Shown here one piece after another: positions 1-9,611 of a stretch of DNA of 39,992 nucleotides (its first letter is position 1; every line of letters begins with the position of its first letter). The notes below the pieces were generated by a model that was not told the DNA's origin, searched no databases, and saw nothing but the letters and a program-made list of their open reading frames with translations. The DNA is taken from positions 1-39,992 of the forward strand of contig JADGNQ010000037.1 of assembly GCA_017883385.1 (NCBI GenBank), in the 5' to 3' direction. The stretch is from Candidatus Sulfotelmatobacter sp. Lineage in GTDB: Bacteria; Acidobacteriota; Terriglobia; Terriglobales; Acidobacteriaceae. The translations under genes were made by a program, and so were the position numbers.

Positions 1-1
1 G

Positions 2-319
2 CCGGGATCGGACATCGCAGTCTCACTCGACTCAGCCGGCGAAGCAACTTCTGTGTGCGTTTGGAACAGCGGGAGTTCTATTCCATCGAGCGAACAAGCG
101 AAGATCTTTCGGCGCTTCTACCGCGGCGTCAATGCGCAGAAGTCGGCGCCCGGTTCGGGGCTGGGCTTGTACGTTGCCCGAAAGATTGCGGCCGCACATG
201 GCGGCAATGTGACTCTCGATCGGAACAACAATGAAGGAGGCATTGCATTTCGATTTTCGATTGCAAATACACAAGGTGAGTCGGATCATGACACGAAGAT
301 TCAATGTATTGGTAGTTGA
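2..319 (+). CDS. Sensor histidine kinase, C-terminal end (partial)
   Basis: The reading frame is open from the left edge to a TGA, so this is the last 105 codons of a gene that starts outside the window. The residues form the end of a HATPase_c domain: a G1-like box VWNSGSSIP, where Asn-Ser replaces the usual Asp-Thr/Asn, an F box IFRRFYRG, and a G2 box GSGLGLYVARKIAAAHGG. This is the ATP-binding half of a two-component kinase that would phosphorylate the response regulator encoded next, whose start lies inside this gene. The 32-base overlap implies translational coupling and a cognate pair. The altered G1 box is unusual, but related kinases tolerate it. The input domain and stimulus cannot be seen. 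Confidence 0.85.
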   Translation, partial: PGSDIAVSLDSAGEATSVCVWNSGSSIPSSEQAKIFRRFYRGVNAQKSAPGSGLGLYVARKIAAAHGGNVTLDRNNNEGGIAFRFSIANTQGESDHDTKIQCIGS

Positions 320-995
320 CGACGAACTAGCTTTGCGCAAGGTGTTGCAAACATCTCTAGCGGCTCGCGGGTTCAGCGTTGAAGAGGCGGTCAGTGGGGA
401 GCAAGCCATTGACATGGTTCCCGATGGCGGATTCGACTTGGTCCTGCTCGATATCAACATGCCCGGAATGGGAGGGGTTGGGGCTTGCCGCCGAATTCGC
501 ACGCTTCTGCCCCATATCGGAATCGTCATGGTAACGGTGCGAGATGCGGAGAACGACATGGTGCAGGCGCTGGAGGCGGGAGCGGATGATTACATCACGA
601 AACCCATCCGATTCGGCGAGTTGGTTGCCCGGCTTCACGCAGTGCTTCGGCGCACTGTTGCCGAAGATACACTTGCGACGACGCTCCGAGCCGGAAACTT
701 AGAAATCGATTTCGACCGTCGAATATTCCGCAAAGCGGGCCAGGTGGTTCATCTCACGCCTACGGAATTTGATTTACTGGCGCTGCTGATGAGGAATCAG
801 GGAATGCCACTGACCCATGCCAAACTGTTGCGGACGGTGTGGGGTCCGGAGTATGGAAAGGAACTCGAGTACTTGCGATCGTACGTGAAGACGCTCAGAA
901 AGAAGATTGAAGAAGACCCCGCGCAGCCCACATACATCTTGACCGAGCCATGGGTGGGTTACCGTTTCTATAATCCGTCTGACGGAGAGCAGTGA
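288..995 (+). CDS. OmpR/KdpE-family response regulator
   Basis: A 235-residue two-domain regulator. The receiver domain shows the acidic pair D11-D12, phospho-acceptor D55 in LLDINMPG, T83 and K105 in ITKP. The C-terminal winged helix (about residues 135-232) has LTPTEFDLLALL and YLRSYVKTLRKKIEEDP followed by WVGYRF, the pattern of KdpE-type DNA-binding domains. I chose ATG 288, which has AAGGTGAG 7 bases upstream, over an earlier in-frame ATG at 231 that would lie deeper in the kinase gene. Resemblance to KdpE suggests potassium or envelope sensing, but no kdp genes lie in the window. The downstream efflux cluster is an alternative target. Family assignment is firm; the regulon is inference. 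Confidence 0.93.
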   Translation: MTRRFNVLVVDDELALRKVLQTSLAARGFSVEEAVSGEQAIDMVPDGGFDLVLLDINMPGMGGVGACRRIRTLLPHIGIVMVTVRDAENDMVQALEAGADDYITKPIRFGELVARLHAVLRRTVAEDTLATTLRAGNLEIDFDRRIFRKAGQVVHLTPTEFDLLALLMRNQGMPLTHAKLLRTVWGPEYGKELEYLRSYVKTLRKKIEEDPAQPTYILTEPWVGYRFYNPSDGEQ

Positions 996-1028
996 TGGAG
1001 GGCAGTGGATTGGCCGCCCCCGATCGAA

Positions 1029-1451
1029 CTACTTCTGTGCCGCGTTGGCTTGGTAGTTCTGAGTGAGCTGCTCTTGTTGCGCCGCTAAGGTTTCGGAATC
1101 CTTGGCCTCCTGAGCGTATCGCTTCGACCAATAGCGATAGTGACTCGCGCAATTGCAGGAAATACCCTGCTTCGATTCCACTGTCGCTGGCTGAGTGGCA
1201 AGACGGTCTGCCTCCGCCGAGAATTCTTGCGCTTTAGCCGTCAATCGCTCCGCCTTACTCCGGTAGTACGCCGCAATCCGTTGATGGTCTGCGGGCGATT
1301 TAGCTGTCGTCAACAGAGTCTTAAGTTCTTTCTTGCTTAGGCTCGCTGAAGGCTCCGCCCTCGCTTCGACGACAAGAGTTCCAGACAACACAACCAAAGA
1401 CAGAACGGCCAACGCCATTCGCCGTGCAACCTTGTGACGCTTGTTCTTCAT
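1029..1451 (-). CDS. Small secreted helical protein of unknown function
   Basis: A 140-residue protein starting MKNKRHKVARRMALAVL, with a basic n-region, a hydrophobic core and an ARAE-type cleavage region near residue 32, so it is probably exported. I chose ATG 1451 because GAAGGA stands just upstream; an in-frame start 34 codons earlier adds an implausible leader. The mature part is mostly helical and rich in Ala, Gln, Lys and Glu, with repeated AYYRSKAERLTAKAQEF-like segments that could form a coiled coil, and a short CNC pair near the middle (ISCNCASHYRYW). I do not recognise the family. It converges on the response regulator with a gap of about 30 bases and no obvious terminator. Confidence 0.7.
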   Translation of the reverse strand: MKNKRHKVARRMALAVLSLVVLSGTLVVEARAEPSASLSKKELKTLLTTAKSPADHQRIAAYYRSKAERLTAKAQEFSAEADRLATQPATVESKQGISCNCASHYRYWSKRYAQEAKDSETLAAQQEQLTQNYQANAAQK

Positions 1452-1599
1452 GTTCCTTCTCTCCGTGCAGCATGCGCTCCGCGATCTGCTTGAATCCCAA
1501 ACTACTCGGAACGAAATGAAGAAGGCATGAAGAGCAAGTGCCGATCTCTGCAAGAAATCGGTTTGCGCATGTCAGGCGCGCGTCAATAGCACACTAATC

Positions 1600-1640
1600 A
1601 CTGGAACTAAAACATTTATGACGGGCAATCAAACATTTGA
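1600..1640 (+). promoter_or_regulatory. Direct repeat AACATTT upstream of the efflux cluster
   Basis: Within the 383-base gap between the small secreted protein and the outer-membrane protein, AACATTT occurs at 1611 and 1632, 21 bases or two helical turns apart, with a looser third copy (GAACATTTT) near 1772. OmpR-family regulators bind direct repeats with this sort of spacing and one is encoded next door, so this is a candidate operator. The rest of the gap (1452-1834) shows no gene I can support. Confidence 0.25.
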
Positions 1641-1834
1641 TAGCGCTCTTCACGGTTTCTTCACGCGTTGCATTCTATCTTCCGTCATCGAAGTTCGACC
1701 TCCGGAGCACGAGGTGAACCCGATTGAGCTTCGTGAACAAGAGAGGCCGCGGGGCGTTTACGAACATTTTATGGTTTCTTTGTTCTCTCTTTACGGGGCT
1801 TCCCATGCAATGGAATCGAAGGATAAGGAGCGTA

Positions 1835-3709
1835 ATGGACACCAACTTCAAACCAGCAACAGGTCGGATTGTGAGAAGCATGACAATTCTGACAAGTAAG
1901 ACACGGCCAGTCTCAGCATTTCCTCTGGCACTTGTGTTGACTCTCGGATTGGCGCAGAGCCCGTTTGGATACGCTCAGGCTCCAGCGCAGGACAAGACTT
2001 CGCCGAAAGTGGCTGAGTTGCGGGAGCCCGCGCAGCCCGCGCCGGATAGAGCCACAACGGATGCGAGCGCGGCGAGCGGAACGCCGTCCAAGCCTTCGGC
2101 AACAGCCGCGGACCCGGCGGTACCGGACGCAGTCACGAAGGAACTTGAGTTGATGAAAGCGCGCATCGACGAACTCGAAGCGGAACTCAAGAGTCGTACC
2201 GAGGCGACAGAGCCATCTCCGGCAGGAGGTCCAGCAAAAGCGGCAGAGGCTTCCCCCTCTCCGGCAGCGCCTGCGGTAACAGCGGCACAAGCGGGCGACT
2301 CCTCGGCGGCGAAGCCCGAGAAACCGGAACCTAGCGTGCCTTTTGCTTATGCGGACTGGACTTGGCTCAACGGCAATGCGCGCAACAAAGACGCAGTCTG
2401 GGATTCGAAATTTTTCACCCCGGAAATCAGATTTGATACGAACTTCGTCAGCAGCTTCAACCATCCCCAAGATGACACCATTGGCGGGTCGAGCGAAATC
2501 TTCCGGTCGAACGAAATTCAGGTGGAGCAGATCAGCTTCGGCGGCGACTTCCACTGGCAGAATGTTCGCGGCCGGGTCTTGACCATGGGAGGGATGTTCG
2601 GCGTCACGACGCCAAGGAACGACGCCAGTCCTGGGCGCGGCCAATGGGACCTGCGTGGAGCCTACAAATATTTTTCTGAAGCGTACGGTGGGTACCACTT
2701 CGACGTCAACCATGGGCTCAACATCGACGCTGGAATTTTCGTCTCGTACATCGGCCTGTTCAGTTATTACAACTTCGATAACTGGGCATATCAACCGTCC
2801 TATGTGTCGTCGAACACGCCCTGGTTCTTCAACGGGCTGCGCATTCAGTGGTTTCCTACCGAGAAGCTAAAGATTGAGCCGTGGATCATCAACGGGTGGC
2901 AATCCTATGGCAGGTTCGGTCACCACCCCGGCCTGGGCGGACAGATTCTGTACCGTCCGAAGCCGTGGCTGGCGCTTGTCTTCAACGACTACGGCATGGG
3001 TGAAGATACCTTGGGTGCCGGTAACGGTAGCCTAGGCCGCAGTCGCATTCACACCGACGACAGTGTCGAAGTCAAGTACTACGATCATCCTGAGAAAACT
3101 CTCGACAAGATGGCGTTCTCGTTTACGGGCGATCTCGGTTGCGAATACGGCGGCGGCGTGGCTTGCTTTGGAGATAAAAAAGATGGATCGGGCAACATTA
3201 CTGCTCACAAGCAAGCATTTCTAGGCTGGATGGCTTACAACCGCTGGTGGTTCAAGAAGGACCTGTATGGACTTACACTCGGCGGCGGGCAGATGAACAA
3301 TCCGGGCCGCTATCTAGCGCTGCTCCCACCCATCAATGGAGCGGATGCGCTCTCCGGAACGCCGTACTTTACGGCGAATCCGGGCGACCCCTTCAAAGCT
3401 TGGGATACTTCGATCACCTTCGACTGGATGCCGAAACAGTACATCACCTTCCGCTGGGAGTACGGCTATCGCCACGCAAACGTAGGTTATTTTTCAGGTC
3501 GCGGCGGGATAACGCCTGGCGTCAACGGCACTCCTAGCACGGTTCCAAACCCAGGCGCTGGATCTTTAGTGGGAGACACTACGTTTGTGCCGGGGCCGTT
3601 CTTGTCCCCGACGCCGGGTTTCACCTGTGTTGCAGGAAGCACCGGTTTCTGCCCGGACTTGCGAAAAGACGAAGGAACCCTGAGGCTGGCCATCATGGTC
3701 AAGTTCTGA
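1835..3709 (+). CDS. Outer-membrane beta-barrel protein with coiled-coil N-terminus
   Basis: The chosen ATG 1835 follows AAGGAG and gives 624 residues; ATG 1880 is the alternative. A signal peptide (VSAFPLALVLTLGLAQ, ending near YAQA) leads into a Pro/Ala-rich low-complexity segment. A heptad-like coiled coil follows (VTKELELMKARIDELEAEL), then more Pro/Ala linker, then about 430 residues of alternating aromatic and polar strands (WTWLNG, FRWEYGYRHANVGYF). The C-terminus is LAIMVKF, ending in the Phe typical of BamA-inserted barrels. This layout resembles large putative porins of the outer-membrane beta-barrel (BBP2-like) group. It precedes the RND efflux genes in the same direction, about 190 bases away, so it may provide outer-membrane passage or simply be a neighbour. 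Substrate unknown. Confidence 0.8.
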   Translation: MDTNFKPATGRIVRSMTILTSKTRPVSAFPLALVLTLGLAQSPFGYAQAPAQDKTSPKVAELREPAQPAPDRATTDASAASGTPSKPSATAADPAVPDAVTKELELMKARIDELEAELKSRTEATEPSPAGGPAKAAEASPSPAAPAVTAAQAGDSSAAKPEKPEPSVPFAYADWTWLNGNARNKDAVWDSKFFTPEIRFDTNFVSSFNHPQDDTIGGSSEIFRSNEIQVEQISFGGDFHWQNVRGRVLTMGGMFGVTTPRNDASPGRGQWDLRGAYKYFSEAYGGYHFDVNHGLNIDAGIFVSYIGLFSYYNFDNWAYQPSYVSSNTPWFFNGLRIQWFPTEKLKIEPWIINGWQSYGRFGHHPGLGGQILYRPKPWLALVFNDYGMGEDTLGAGNGSLGRSRIHTDDSVEVKYYDHPEKTLDKMAFSFTGDLGCEYGGGVACFGDKKDGSGNITAHKQAFLGWMAYNRWWFKKDLYGLTLGGGQMNNPGRYLALLPPINGADALSGTPYFTANPGDPFKAWDTSITFDWMPKQYITFRWEYGYRHANVGYFSGRGGITPGVNGTPSTVPNPGAGSLVGDTTFVPGPFLSPTPGFTCVAGSTGFCPDLRKDEGTLRLAIMVKF

Positions 3710-3901
3710 TTCCCTGCACCATTGGTTTCGGTTGTTTAAGCAAGGATGAAGCACGACCGAACGGGGCAGCGTGCGAAGCCCGTTTCCAGCTCTAGACGCT
3801 GCCTCTCGGTCCTCCCCTTGTAGCTGTTCGGGTGGCGTAACTGCAGTTTTATGGGACGTTACCCGGAATGCATTCAACCCGCTTAGGCAAATGAATTACA
3901 C

Positions 3902-5029
3902 ATGAAAAACAAGGGTCTGGAATTTGGTCTTGTCTTGATCGCCCTGCTCCTTCTGAGCGGGTGCAGCAGCGCGCATGGGAATCCGGCATCGGAGGCGCCT
4001 CCTCCTTCTACGGTTGTAGCCGATACGGACGTCAACCTTTTCTCGGTTGACCATCCGGAGCAGTATCCGCTCGCTGCAACGGTTGCATACTCAGCCACTC
4101 CAAAACTGGTCGTCACGGGCACGGTGAACCCTGACATTTCTCGGAACGTTCCTGTCATCTCGCTGGCCACAGGTCGTGTGGTTGCGATTCACGCGCGGTT
4201 GGGCGACACCGTCAAGAAGGGACAATTATTGTTGAGCGTTCGCAGCAACGATGTCGCCGGCGGCTTCTCCGATTACCGCAAGGCCGTGGCTGATGAGACT
4301 CTGGCGCGCACACAACTGCAGCGTGCGAAGGAACTGTACGACCACGGCGCCATCTCGATGAATGATCTTCAAATTGCCCAGGACGCTGAAGACAAAGCCA
4401 AAGTGGATGTTGAGACCATGGCGGAACATCTCCGGTTGTTGGGGAATGATCCCGATAAGCCGAGCGCTGTCGTGGAGGTGTACGCGCCGATTGCGGGAGT
4501 GATCACCGATCAGCAAGTGACAAATGCCGCCGGAGTGCAGGCTTTGGGTTCAAACCCTTTCACGATTTCAGATCTGTCTTACGTCTGGGTAGTTTGCGAC
4601 GTGTACGAGAACGATTTGCCCAACGTCAGCGTCGGCGAAGCTGCCGAGGTCCAGTTGAATGCATATCCCGACAAGGTGATTAAGGGGCGCATCAGCAACA
4701 TTGGCGCCATTCTCGATCCCAGCATTCGGACAGCGAAGGTGCGCATCGAGGTGCCGAACCCTGGAATGATCCGCCTCGGCATGTTTGCCACCGCCACTTT
4801 TCATCGCCAGAAGAAAGAGACCTACACAATAGTTCCGGCCAGCGCGATATTGCACATGCACGACCGCGACTGGGCGTACGTGCCCGCGCCGGGTCAGAAG
4901 TTCCGCCGCGTGGAAGTTGTTGGCGGAGACCTCCAACCAAACAACATGGTGGAGATCAAGTCAGGGCTAGCGCCAGGTCAGCAAGTGGTCGCGAACGCAT
5001 TGCTCCTCGAACACACGATTGAGCAGTAA
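3902..5029 (+). CDS. RND efflux periplasmic adaptor lipoprotein (CusB/CzcB type)
   Basis: A 375-residue membrane-fusion protein. The N-terminus has a lipoprotein signal with lipobox LLSGC (Cys21). The following order fits the HlyD/CusB fold: a first beta/lipoyl half (about residues 75-125, VISLATGRVVAIHARLGDTVKKGQLL), a helical hairpin with ELYDHGAISMNDLQIAQDAEDKAK, a second lipoyl half (VEVYAPIAGVITDQQV), then beta-barrel and membrane-proximal domains (LSYVWVVCDVYENDL, GMFATATFH). It would link the inner-membrane pump encoded 46 bases downstream to the TolC-like channel. The metal-binding N-terminal Met/His cluster of CusB is not evident, so the substrate is open. No strong ribosome-binding site precedes the ATG. 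Confidence 0.92.
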   Translation: MKNKGLEFGLVLIALLLLSGCSSAHGNPASEAPPPSTVVADTDVNLFSVDHPEQYPLAATVAYSATPKLVVTGTVNPDISRNVPVISLATGRVVAIHARLGDTVKKGQLLLSVRSNDVAGGFSDYRKAVADETLARTQLQRAKELYDHGAISMNDLQIAQDAEDKAKVDVETMAEHLRLLGNDPDKPSAVVEVYAPIAGVITDQQVTNAAGVQALGSNPFTISDLSYVWVVCDVYENDLPNVSVGEAAEVQLNAYPDKVIKGRISNIGAILDPSIRTAKVRIEVPNPGMIRLGMFATATFHRQKKETYTIVPASAILHMHDRDWAYVPAPGQKFRRVEVVGGDLQPNNMVEIKSGLAPGQQVVANALLLEHTIEQ

Positions 5030-5075
5030 GGGAAACCGTGACAACTTCATGCCCGCCGGGGAACAAGCATAGAGA

Positions 5076-8000
5076 ATGATTCGCGCCCTCGTAGATTTTG
5101 CACTCAACAACCGGTTCGTGGTGTTAGCGCTCGCGATCCTGGCGCTTGGTTGGGGAGCTATCTCTTTTCATAACTTGCCCGTCGAGGCGTATCCGGACAT
5201 CGCCGATAACTACGCAACCATCATCACGCAATGGCCGGGCAGGGCGGCCGAGGAGGTGGAACAACAGGTCACGATTCCGATTGAAATCCAGATGAATGGA
5301 ATCCCCCATCTCTCGCATCTCCGGTCCGAATCGATTTTCGGCTTGTCGTTCGTGCTATTGGTTTTCGACGATGCCTCGGACAATGATTGGAACCGCCAGA
5401 AGGTCATGGAGCGGATGGCTCAAGCCGATTTGCCCCCCGGCCTTCAGCCTTCCATGGGAACCGACTGGAGTACTACGGGACAGATCTATTGGTATGTGCT
5501 GAGAAGCACCAATCCGCAGATTGACATCATGGATCTCCGGTCGATCCAGGATTGGACTGTCGTCAAGGAACTCAAGTCCGTTCAAGACATCGTTGACGTC
5601 AGCACCTTCGGGGGCACGACGCGGGAATATCAGGTGCGCGTGGATCCCAACAAGCTGGTGTCATACGGCCTGAGCATTGGCCAGGTGGAACAGCAACTTG
5701 CGAACAACAACGTGAACGCCGGCGGCAACTTCGTCGAAACCGGCGTACAGCAGATGAACGTTCGAACGCTTGGTCTCTTCAGCAACGTGAAAGACGTCGA
5801 GCAGACGGTCTTGACCACGAAGTCCGGGACTCCTCTTCGCGTAAAAGACATCGCGGACGTGAGCCAGGGAGCGAAGGTCCGCCTGGGCCACGAAGGAAGG
5901 GCCATCCGTCGGAAAGACGGCAAGATCATGGACAACGACGATGTGATCTTCGCGCAGGTGATGATGCGCAAGGGCGCCGACTCGGGACCGACGCTGGAGA
6001 AACTTCACGCCAAAGTGGAGCAACTCAACCATGGCGGTCTCCCACCGGGCGTGAGGTTGGAGCGGATGATCGACCGCAGCGATCTGCTGGCCTTCACTTT
6101 GGACACCGTGCTGCACAACTTGGGCGAAGGGATGATTCTGGTGACAATCATCCTGTTCCTTTTTCTACTCGATGCCCGCGCCGCACTCATCGTTTCGTTA
6201 ACCATACCGTTTGCACTCTTCTTTGCTTCCATCCTGCTCGACTTGACCAAAGTTCCTGTCAACCTGCTCTCGCTGGGGGCTCTGGATTTTGGAATGGTGG
6301 TGGACGGTGCAGTTGTCATGGTGGAAAACATTGTTCGGCGTATGAGCCTTCGCAAGAATGGTTCTTCCACTTCAGGCCGTACCACTCTGATCTTTAAGAC
6401 TCCCGACCAGACCATCCGGGAAGCCGCGCACGAAGTGCAACGCCCGGTGTTTTACGCCATCCTCATCATCATCACCGCCTACATGCCCATCTTCACACTG
6501 CAACGTGTGGAAGGACGCCTGTTCCGGCCCATGGCCTGGACGGTCGCGTTCGCCCTGCTCGGCGCGATGACGTTTTCCATCCTGATTGCCCCGGTTCTTG
6601 CCAGCACGCTGTTTCGCCGCGGCGTCAAGGAGTCGCACAACCCGGTCCTGGCATTTCTGACCGAAAGCTATCGGCGGCGCCTGCGCTGGTGCGTGGGGCA
6701 TCGCACTCTTACCGTCGGCGTTGGTGTGGCTTGTTTGTTGGTCACATTGTTTCTGGGTTTCAGCGGAGTCATTGGCTCGGAGTTTCTTCCTCATCTGGAT
6801 GAAGGTTCGATCTGGGCCCGCGGTACCCTGGCGCAAAGCACAAGCCTCACCGAAGGCACGCGCTTTATGAACCAGGCGCGCTTGATCTTTTCCTCGTTCC
6901 CTGAAGCCAAGCAAGTAGTCTCCGAAATCGGCCGGCCGGATGACGGAACTGACACCGGCGGGTTCGGGAATACAGAGTACTTCATCGACCTCAAACCCAA
7001 GGCAGAATGGCGGCCCATATTCCGTGAGGACAAGGAGGAACTCATCGCCGCCATGAATCGAGAAATCACAAAGGTCCCGGGGGCGACCTGGAATTTCTCT
7101 CAACCCATTGAAGACAACGTCGGAGAGACGCTCACGGGTACCAAGGGTCAACTGGCCCTGAAGGTCTTCGGGAATGACTTGCGGCTTATCGAGCAGAAGG
7201 GCGACGAGATAGCGGACATCATGCAGCGCGTACCCGGCATCACCGATGTCAAACTCTATCGTGATACCGGCCAGCCGAACCTGAACTTCACCATCGATCG
7301 GCAACAAGCGGCCCGCTTCGGAATCAATGTTACCGACATACAGGACGTGATCGAAACCGCCGTGGGTGGCAAGGCGGTGAGCCAGGTACTGCCCGCAGGT
7401 ACTCCGGAACGCTACGACATAGTGGTGCGTTACCAGGAGCCTTATCGCAAGGATTCTAAAGCCATCAGCAACATTCGTCTGCTCTCTCCTTCCGGGGAGC
7501 GGGTCTCCCTGGCGCAGCTCACGACCATGGAAGTTCGCGATGGCGCTTACGACATCTACCGGGAAGGAAACAGCCGCTACGTTAGCGTGACGTTCAACGT
7601 GCGCGGGCGGGACCTGAACAGCTCGGTGGAAGACGCGATGGCCCAGATTAGTCAGAAGGTCAAACTTCCGCCCGGCTATCACCTCGACTGGTCGGGAGAG
7701 TACGAGAGTGCAAAGCGGGCCTCGGCGCGCCTTGCGGTGATCGTTCCGCTGACTGTTCTTGTGATTTTTATCCTGCTCTACACTATGTTCCGCTCAGCGA
7801 AGTGGGCGCTGCTCATTCTTACGGTCGTGACCATGGCTCCCATTGGTGGATTGATGGCGTTGTTGCTCACGGGTACGCACTTCAGCGTCTCGTCCGGCAT
7901 TGGATTTCTGGCGCTCTTCGGCGTATCGGTCCAGACGGGGGTCATCATGCTCGAATACATCAACCAGCTCCGGGCGCGAGGCTACACCATTGTGGATGCG

Positions 8001-8249
8001 GCCATTGAAGGCGCTGTGCTCAGGCTTCGTCCCATCATGATGACCATGCTGGTGGCAACGTTCGGCCTTGTCCCTGCGGCGCTTTCGCACGCGATCGGCT
8101 CCGATTCGCAGCGCCCATTCGCGATTGTCATCGTAGGCGGCCTGATGGCTGCCTTGGCCATGAGCCTTGTTCTTTTGCCGACCCTGTATGTGTGGATCGC
8201 CCGGGACAACGACAAGCTCCCGGAAACGGAGGAGTCAGTTGAGAGTTAG
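5076..8249 (+). CDS. Heavy-metal-type RND efflux pump (CzcA/CusA family)
   Basis: A 1057-residue inner-membrane pump of the usual RND length. The N-terminal helix (VVLALAILALGWG) is followed by the conserved LPVEAYPDIAD. The TM4 signature LDFGMVVDGAVVMVEN carries D404, D410 and E417, matching the proton-relay D402/D408/E415 pattern of CzcA; this marks the HME (heavy-metal efflux) subfamily rather than the drug-exporting HAE1 group. Two large periplasmic loops and a second six-helix bundle (VIVPLTVLVIFILLYTMF onward) complete it. It sits between its adaptor and outer-membrane channel genes, the standard tripartite order. I cannot assign a metal from the sequence. The stop codon lies inside the start of the channel gene. 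Confidence 0.95.
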   Translation: MIRALVDFALNNRFVVLALAILALGWGAISFHNLPVEAYPDIADNYATIITQWPGRAAEEVEQQVTIPIEIQMNGIPHLSHLRSESIFGLSFVLLVFDDASDNDWNRQKVMERMAQADLPPGLQPSMGTDWSTTGQIYWYVLRSTNPQIDIMDLRSIQDWTVVKELKSVQDIVDVSTFGGTTREYQVRVDPNKLVSYGLSIGQVEQQLANNNVNAGGNFVETGVQQMNVRTLGLFSNVKDVEQTVLTTKSGTPLRVKDIADVSQGAKVRLGHEGRAIRRKDGKIMDNDDVIFAQVMMRKGADSGPTLEKLHAKVEQLNHGGLPPGVRLERMIDRSDLLAFTLDTVLHNLGEGMILVTIILFLFLLDARAALIVSLTIPFALFFASILLDLTKVPVNLLSLGALDFGMVVDGAVVMVENIVRRMSLRKNGSSTSGRTTLIFKTPDQTIREAAHEVQRPVFYAILIIITAYMPIFTLQRVEGRLFRPMAWTVAFALLGAMTFSILIAPVLASTLFRRGVKESHNPVLAFLTESYRRRLRWCVGHRTLTVGVGVACLLVTLFLGFSGVIGSEFLPHLDEGSIWARGTLAQSTSLTEGTRFMNQARLIFSSFPEAKQVVSEIGRPDDGTDTGGFGNTEYFIDLKPKAEWRPIFREDKEELIAAMNREITKVPGATWNFSQPIEDNVGETLTGTKGQLALKVFGNDLRLIEQKGDEIADIMQRVPGITDVKLYRDTGQPNLNFTIDRQQAARFGINVTDIQDVIETAVGGKAVSQVLPAGTPERYDIVVRYQEPYRKDSKAISNIRLLSPSGERVSLAQLTTMEVRDGAYDIYREGNSRYVSVTFNVRGRDLNSSVEDAMAQISQKVKLPPGYHLDWSGEYESAKRASARLAVIVPLTVLVIFILLYTMFRSAKWALLILTVVTMAPIGGLMALLLTGTHFSVSSGIGFLALFGVSVQTGVIMLEYINQLRARGYTIVDAAIEGAVLRLRPIMMTMLVATFGLVPAALSHAIGSDSQRPFAIVIVGGLMAALAMSLVLLPTLYVWIARDNDKLPETEESVES
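8228..8241 (+). promoter_or_regulatory. Shine-Dalgarno GGAGGAG setting a TTG start
   Basis: GGAGGAG at 8228-8234 lies inside the end of the pump gene and is followed after a suitable gap by an in-frame TTG at 8239. The first ATG of this frame is far upstream inside the pump gene and lacks such a site. This fixes the channel gene start and implies translational coupling. Confidence 0.75.
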
Positions 8250-9570
8250 GGCTTTGTACTCCGAGTTGAGAAGCGCGCGCCCATTCAGTCTGGTCGCGGT
8301 CCTGCTGTCCGGCTTCCTGCTCACGCTGCCAGCACGAGCCCAAACCTCTGCGCCGGTCCGGATCTCGCTCGACGAAGCCATTCAGATGGCCCTGCAGCAC
8401 AATCACAACCTGCTGGCGGCTCGAACCACGATTCAGCAGAGCGAGGCTGACGAAAAGACAGCCAATCTGCGGCCGAATCCTTCCTTGTTTGCAGATTGGG
8501 AATACCTGCCGCTGGGTTCGCCAGCCCGCCAGAATCCGAGCGTTTATGGCGGCCAGTCCATTGGCGACTACCTGCATAACAATTCGGAAGCCGACATTGG
8601 CCTGAGCTACCTGTTAGAGCGCGGGAAAAAGCGGCAGCACCGCCTGCAAGCTGCCAGAGACATCACGGCGCAGACGCGTTCGCTGGTGACCGACAACGAG
8701 CGCGCTCTTACATTCAATGTCGCCTCCCTGTTTATAAATGTGCAGCTTGCCGAATCGACGCTCGAACTCGCCGACACAGATCTGAAGAGCTTCCAAAAGA
8801 CAGTGGAACTCGGCGAACTGCGCTACAACAAAGGTGCGATCAGCGAAGACGACTTCCTGAAAATCAAATTGCAGCTTCTGCAGTTTGAGACCGACCATCA
8901 GCAGGCCGAACTGGCCAAGGTTCAGGCGCTTGCTGACTTGCGGCAGTTGCTCGGCTACGAATCCGTCGCTCCGGACTACGATGTGACCGGCGCCTTCGAC
9001 TACCAGCCGCTCCAGGGCAATCTGGAAGACTTTCAATTGAAGGCTCTGCAAAACCGCCCAGATCTGCGGGCGGCGCAACAAAGCGTAACGGCGGCACGGA
9101 GCCAGTACGAGCTACAGAGAGCAATCGGCAAGCCGGACATTACCGTGCAGGGGAACTATTCCCATGTCAACGCCATCAGCGCCGTCACGTTTTACGGAAG
9201 CATTCCGCTTCCGATCTTCAATCGCAACCAGGGCCAAATCGAACACGCGCGCATTGCCATCACTCAGGCGCAAGAGCAGGAGAAAGCGACCAACGGCCAG
9301 ACCCTCACTGATGTGCGTGATGCCTATGAGGGTCTGCGCACCAACGACAAAGTGGTCACCCTTTATCAATCAGGCTATCTCAATGTTGCGCAGAAAGACC
9401 GGGACATCAGCCAGTATGCGTACCAGCGCGGCGCCGCCAGCTTGCTGGATTTTCTAGACGCCGAGCGCAGCTATCGAGCCACTCAACTGGCTTATCGGCA
9501 GGCACTCGCGTCCTATCTGCTGGCTCTTGAGCAGCTTCGAGAAGCGGTAGGCGTGAGAACTCTGCCGTGA
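8239..9570 (+). CDS. TolC/CusC-type outer-membrane efflux channel
   Basis: A 443-residue protein read from TTG 8239, overlapping the pump gene by 11 bases. The signal peptide (FSLVAVLLSGFLLTLPARAQ) has an ARAQ cleavage site; the Cys-containing lipobox of CusC is absent. Two outer-membrane efflux repeats follow (about residues 40-235 and 255-440), each with long amphipathic helices such as TVELGELRYNKGAISEDDF and YLNVAQKDRDISQYAYQRGA, and a typical GAASLLDFLDAERSYRATQ near the C-terminus. It should trimerise into the outer-membrane duct for the pump. Gene order and overlap make the assignment to this system secure. Confidence 0.93.
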   Translation: MRVRALYSELRSARPFSLVAVLLSGFLLTLPARAQTSAPVRISLDEAIQMALQHNHNLLAARTTIQQSEADEKTANLRPNPSLFADWEYLPLGSPARQNPSVYGGQSIGDYLHNNSEADIGLSYLLERGKKRQHRLQAARDITAQTRSLVTDNERALTFNVASLFINVQLAESTLELADTDLKSFQKTVELGELRYNKGAISEDDFLKIKLQLLQFETDHQQAELAKVQALADLRQLLGYESVAPDYDVTGAFDYQPLQGNLEDFQLKALQNRPDLRAAQQSVTAARSQYELQRAIGKPDITVQGNYSHVNAISAVTFYGSIPLPIFNRNQGQIEHARIAITQAQEQEKATNGQTLTDVRDAYEGLRTNDKVVTLYQSGYLNVAQKDRDISQYAYQRGAASLLDFLDAERSYRATQLAYRQALASYLLALEQLREAVGVRTLP

Positions 9571-9611
9571 AATGATCGAGTGCACAACAACTCGCCGAAG
9601 GAGCGAGATCT

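Noticed and set aside
6372-7682. 436-codon open frame on the minus strand
   Set aside because: Antisense shadow of the RND pump gene, no recognisable domain.
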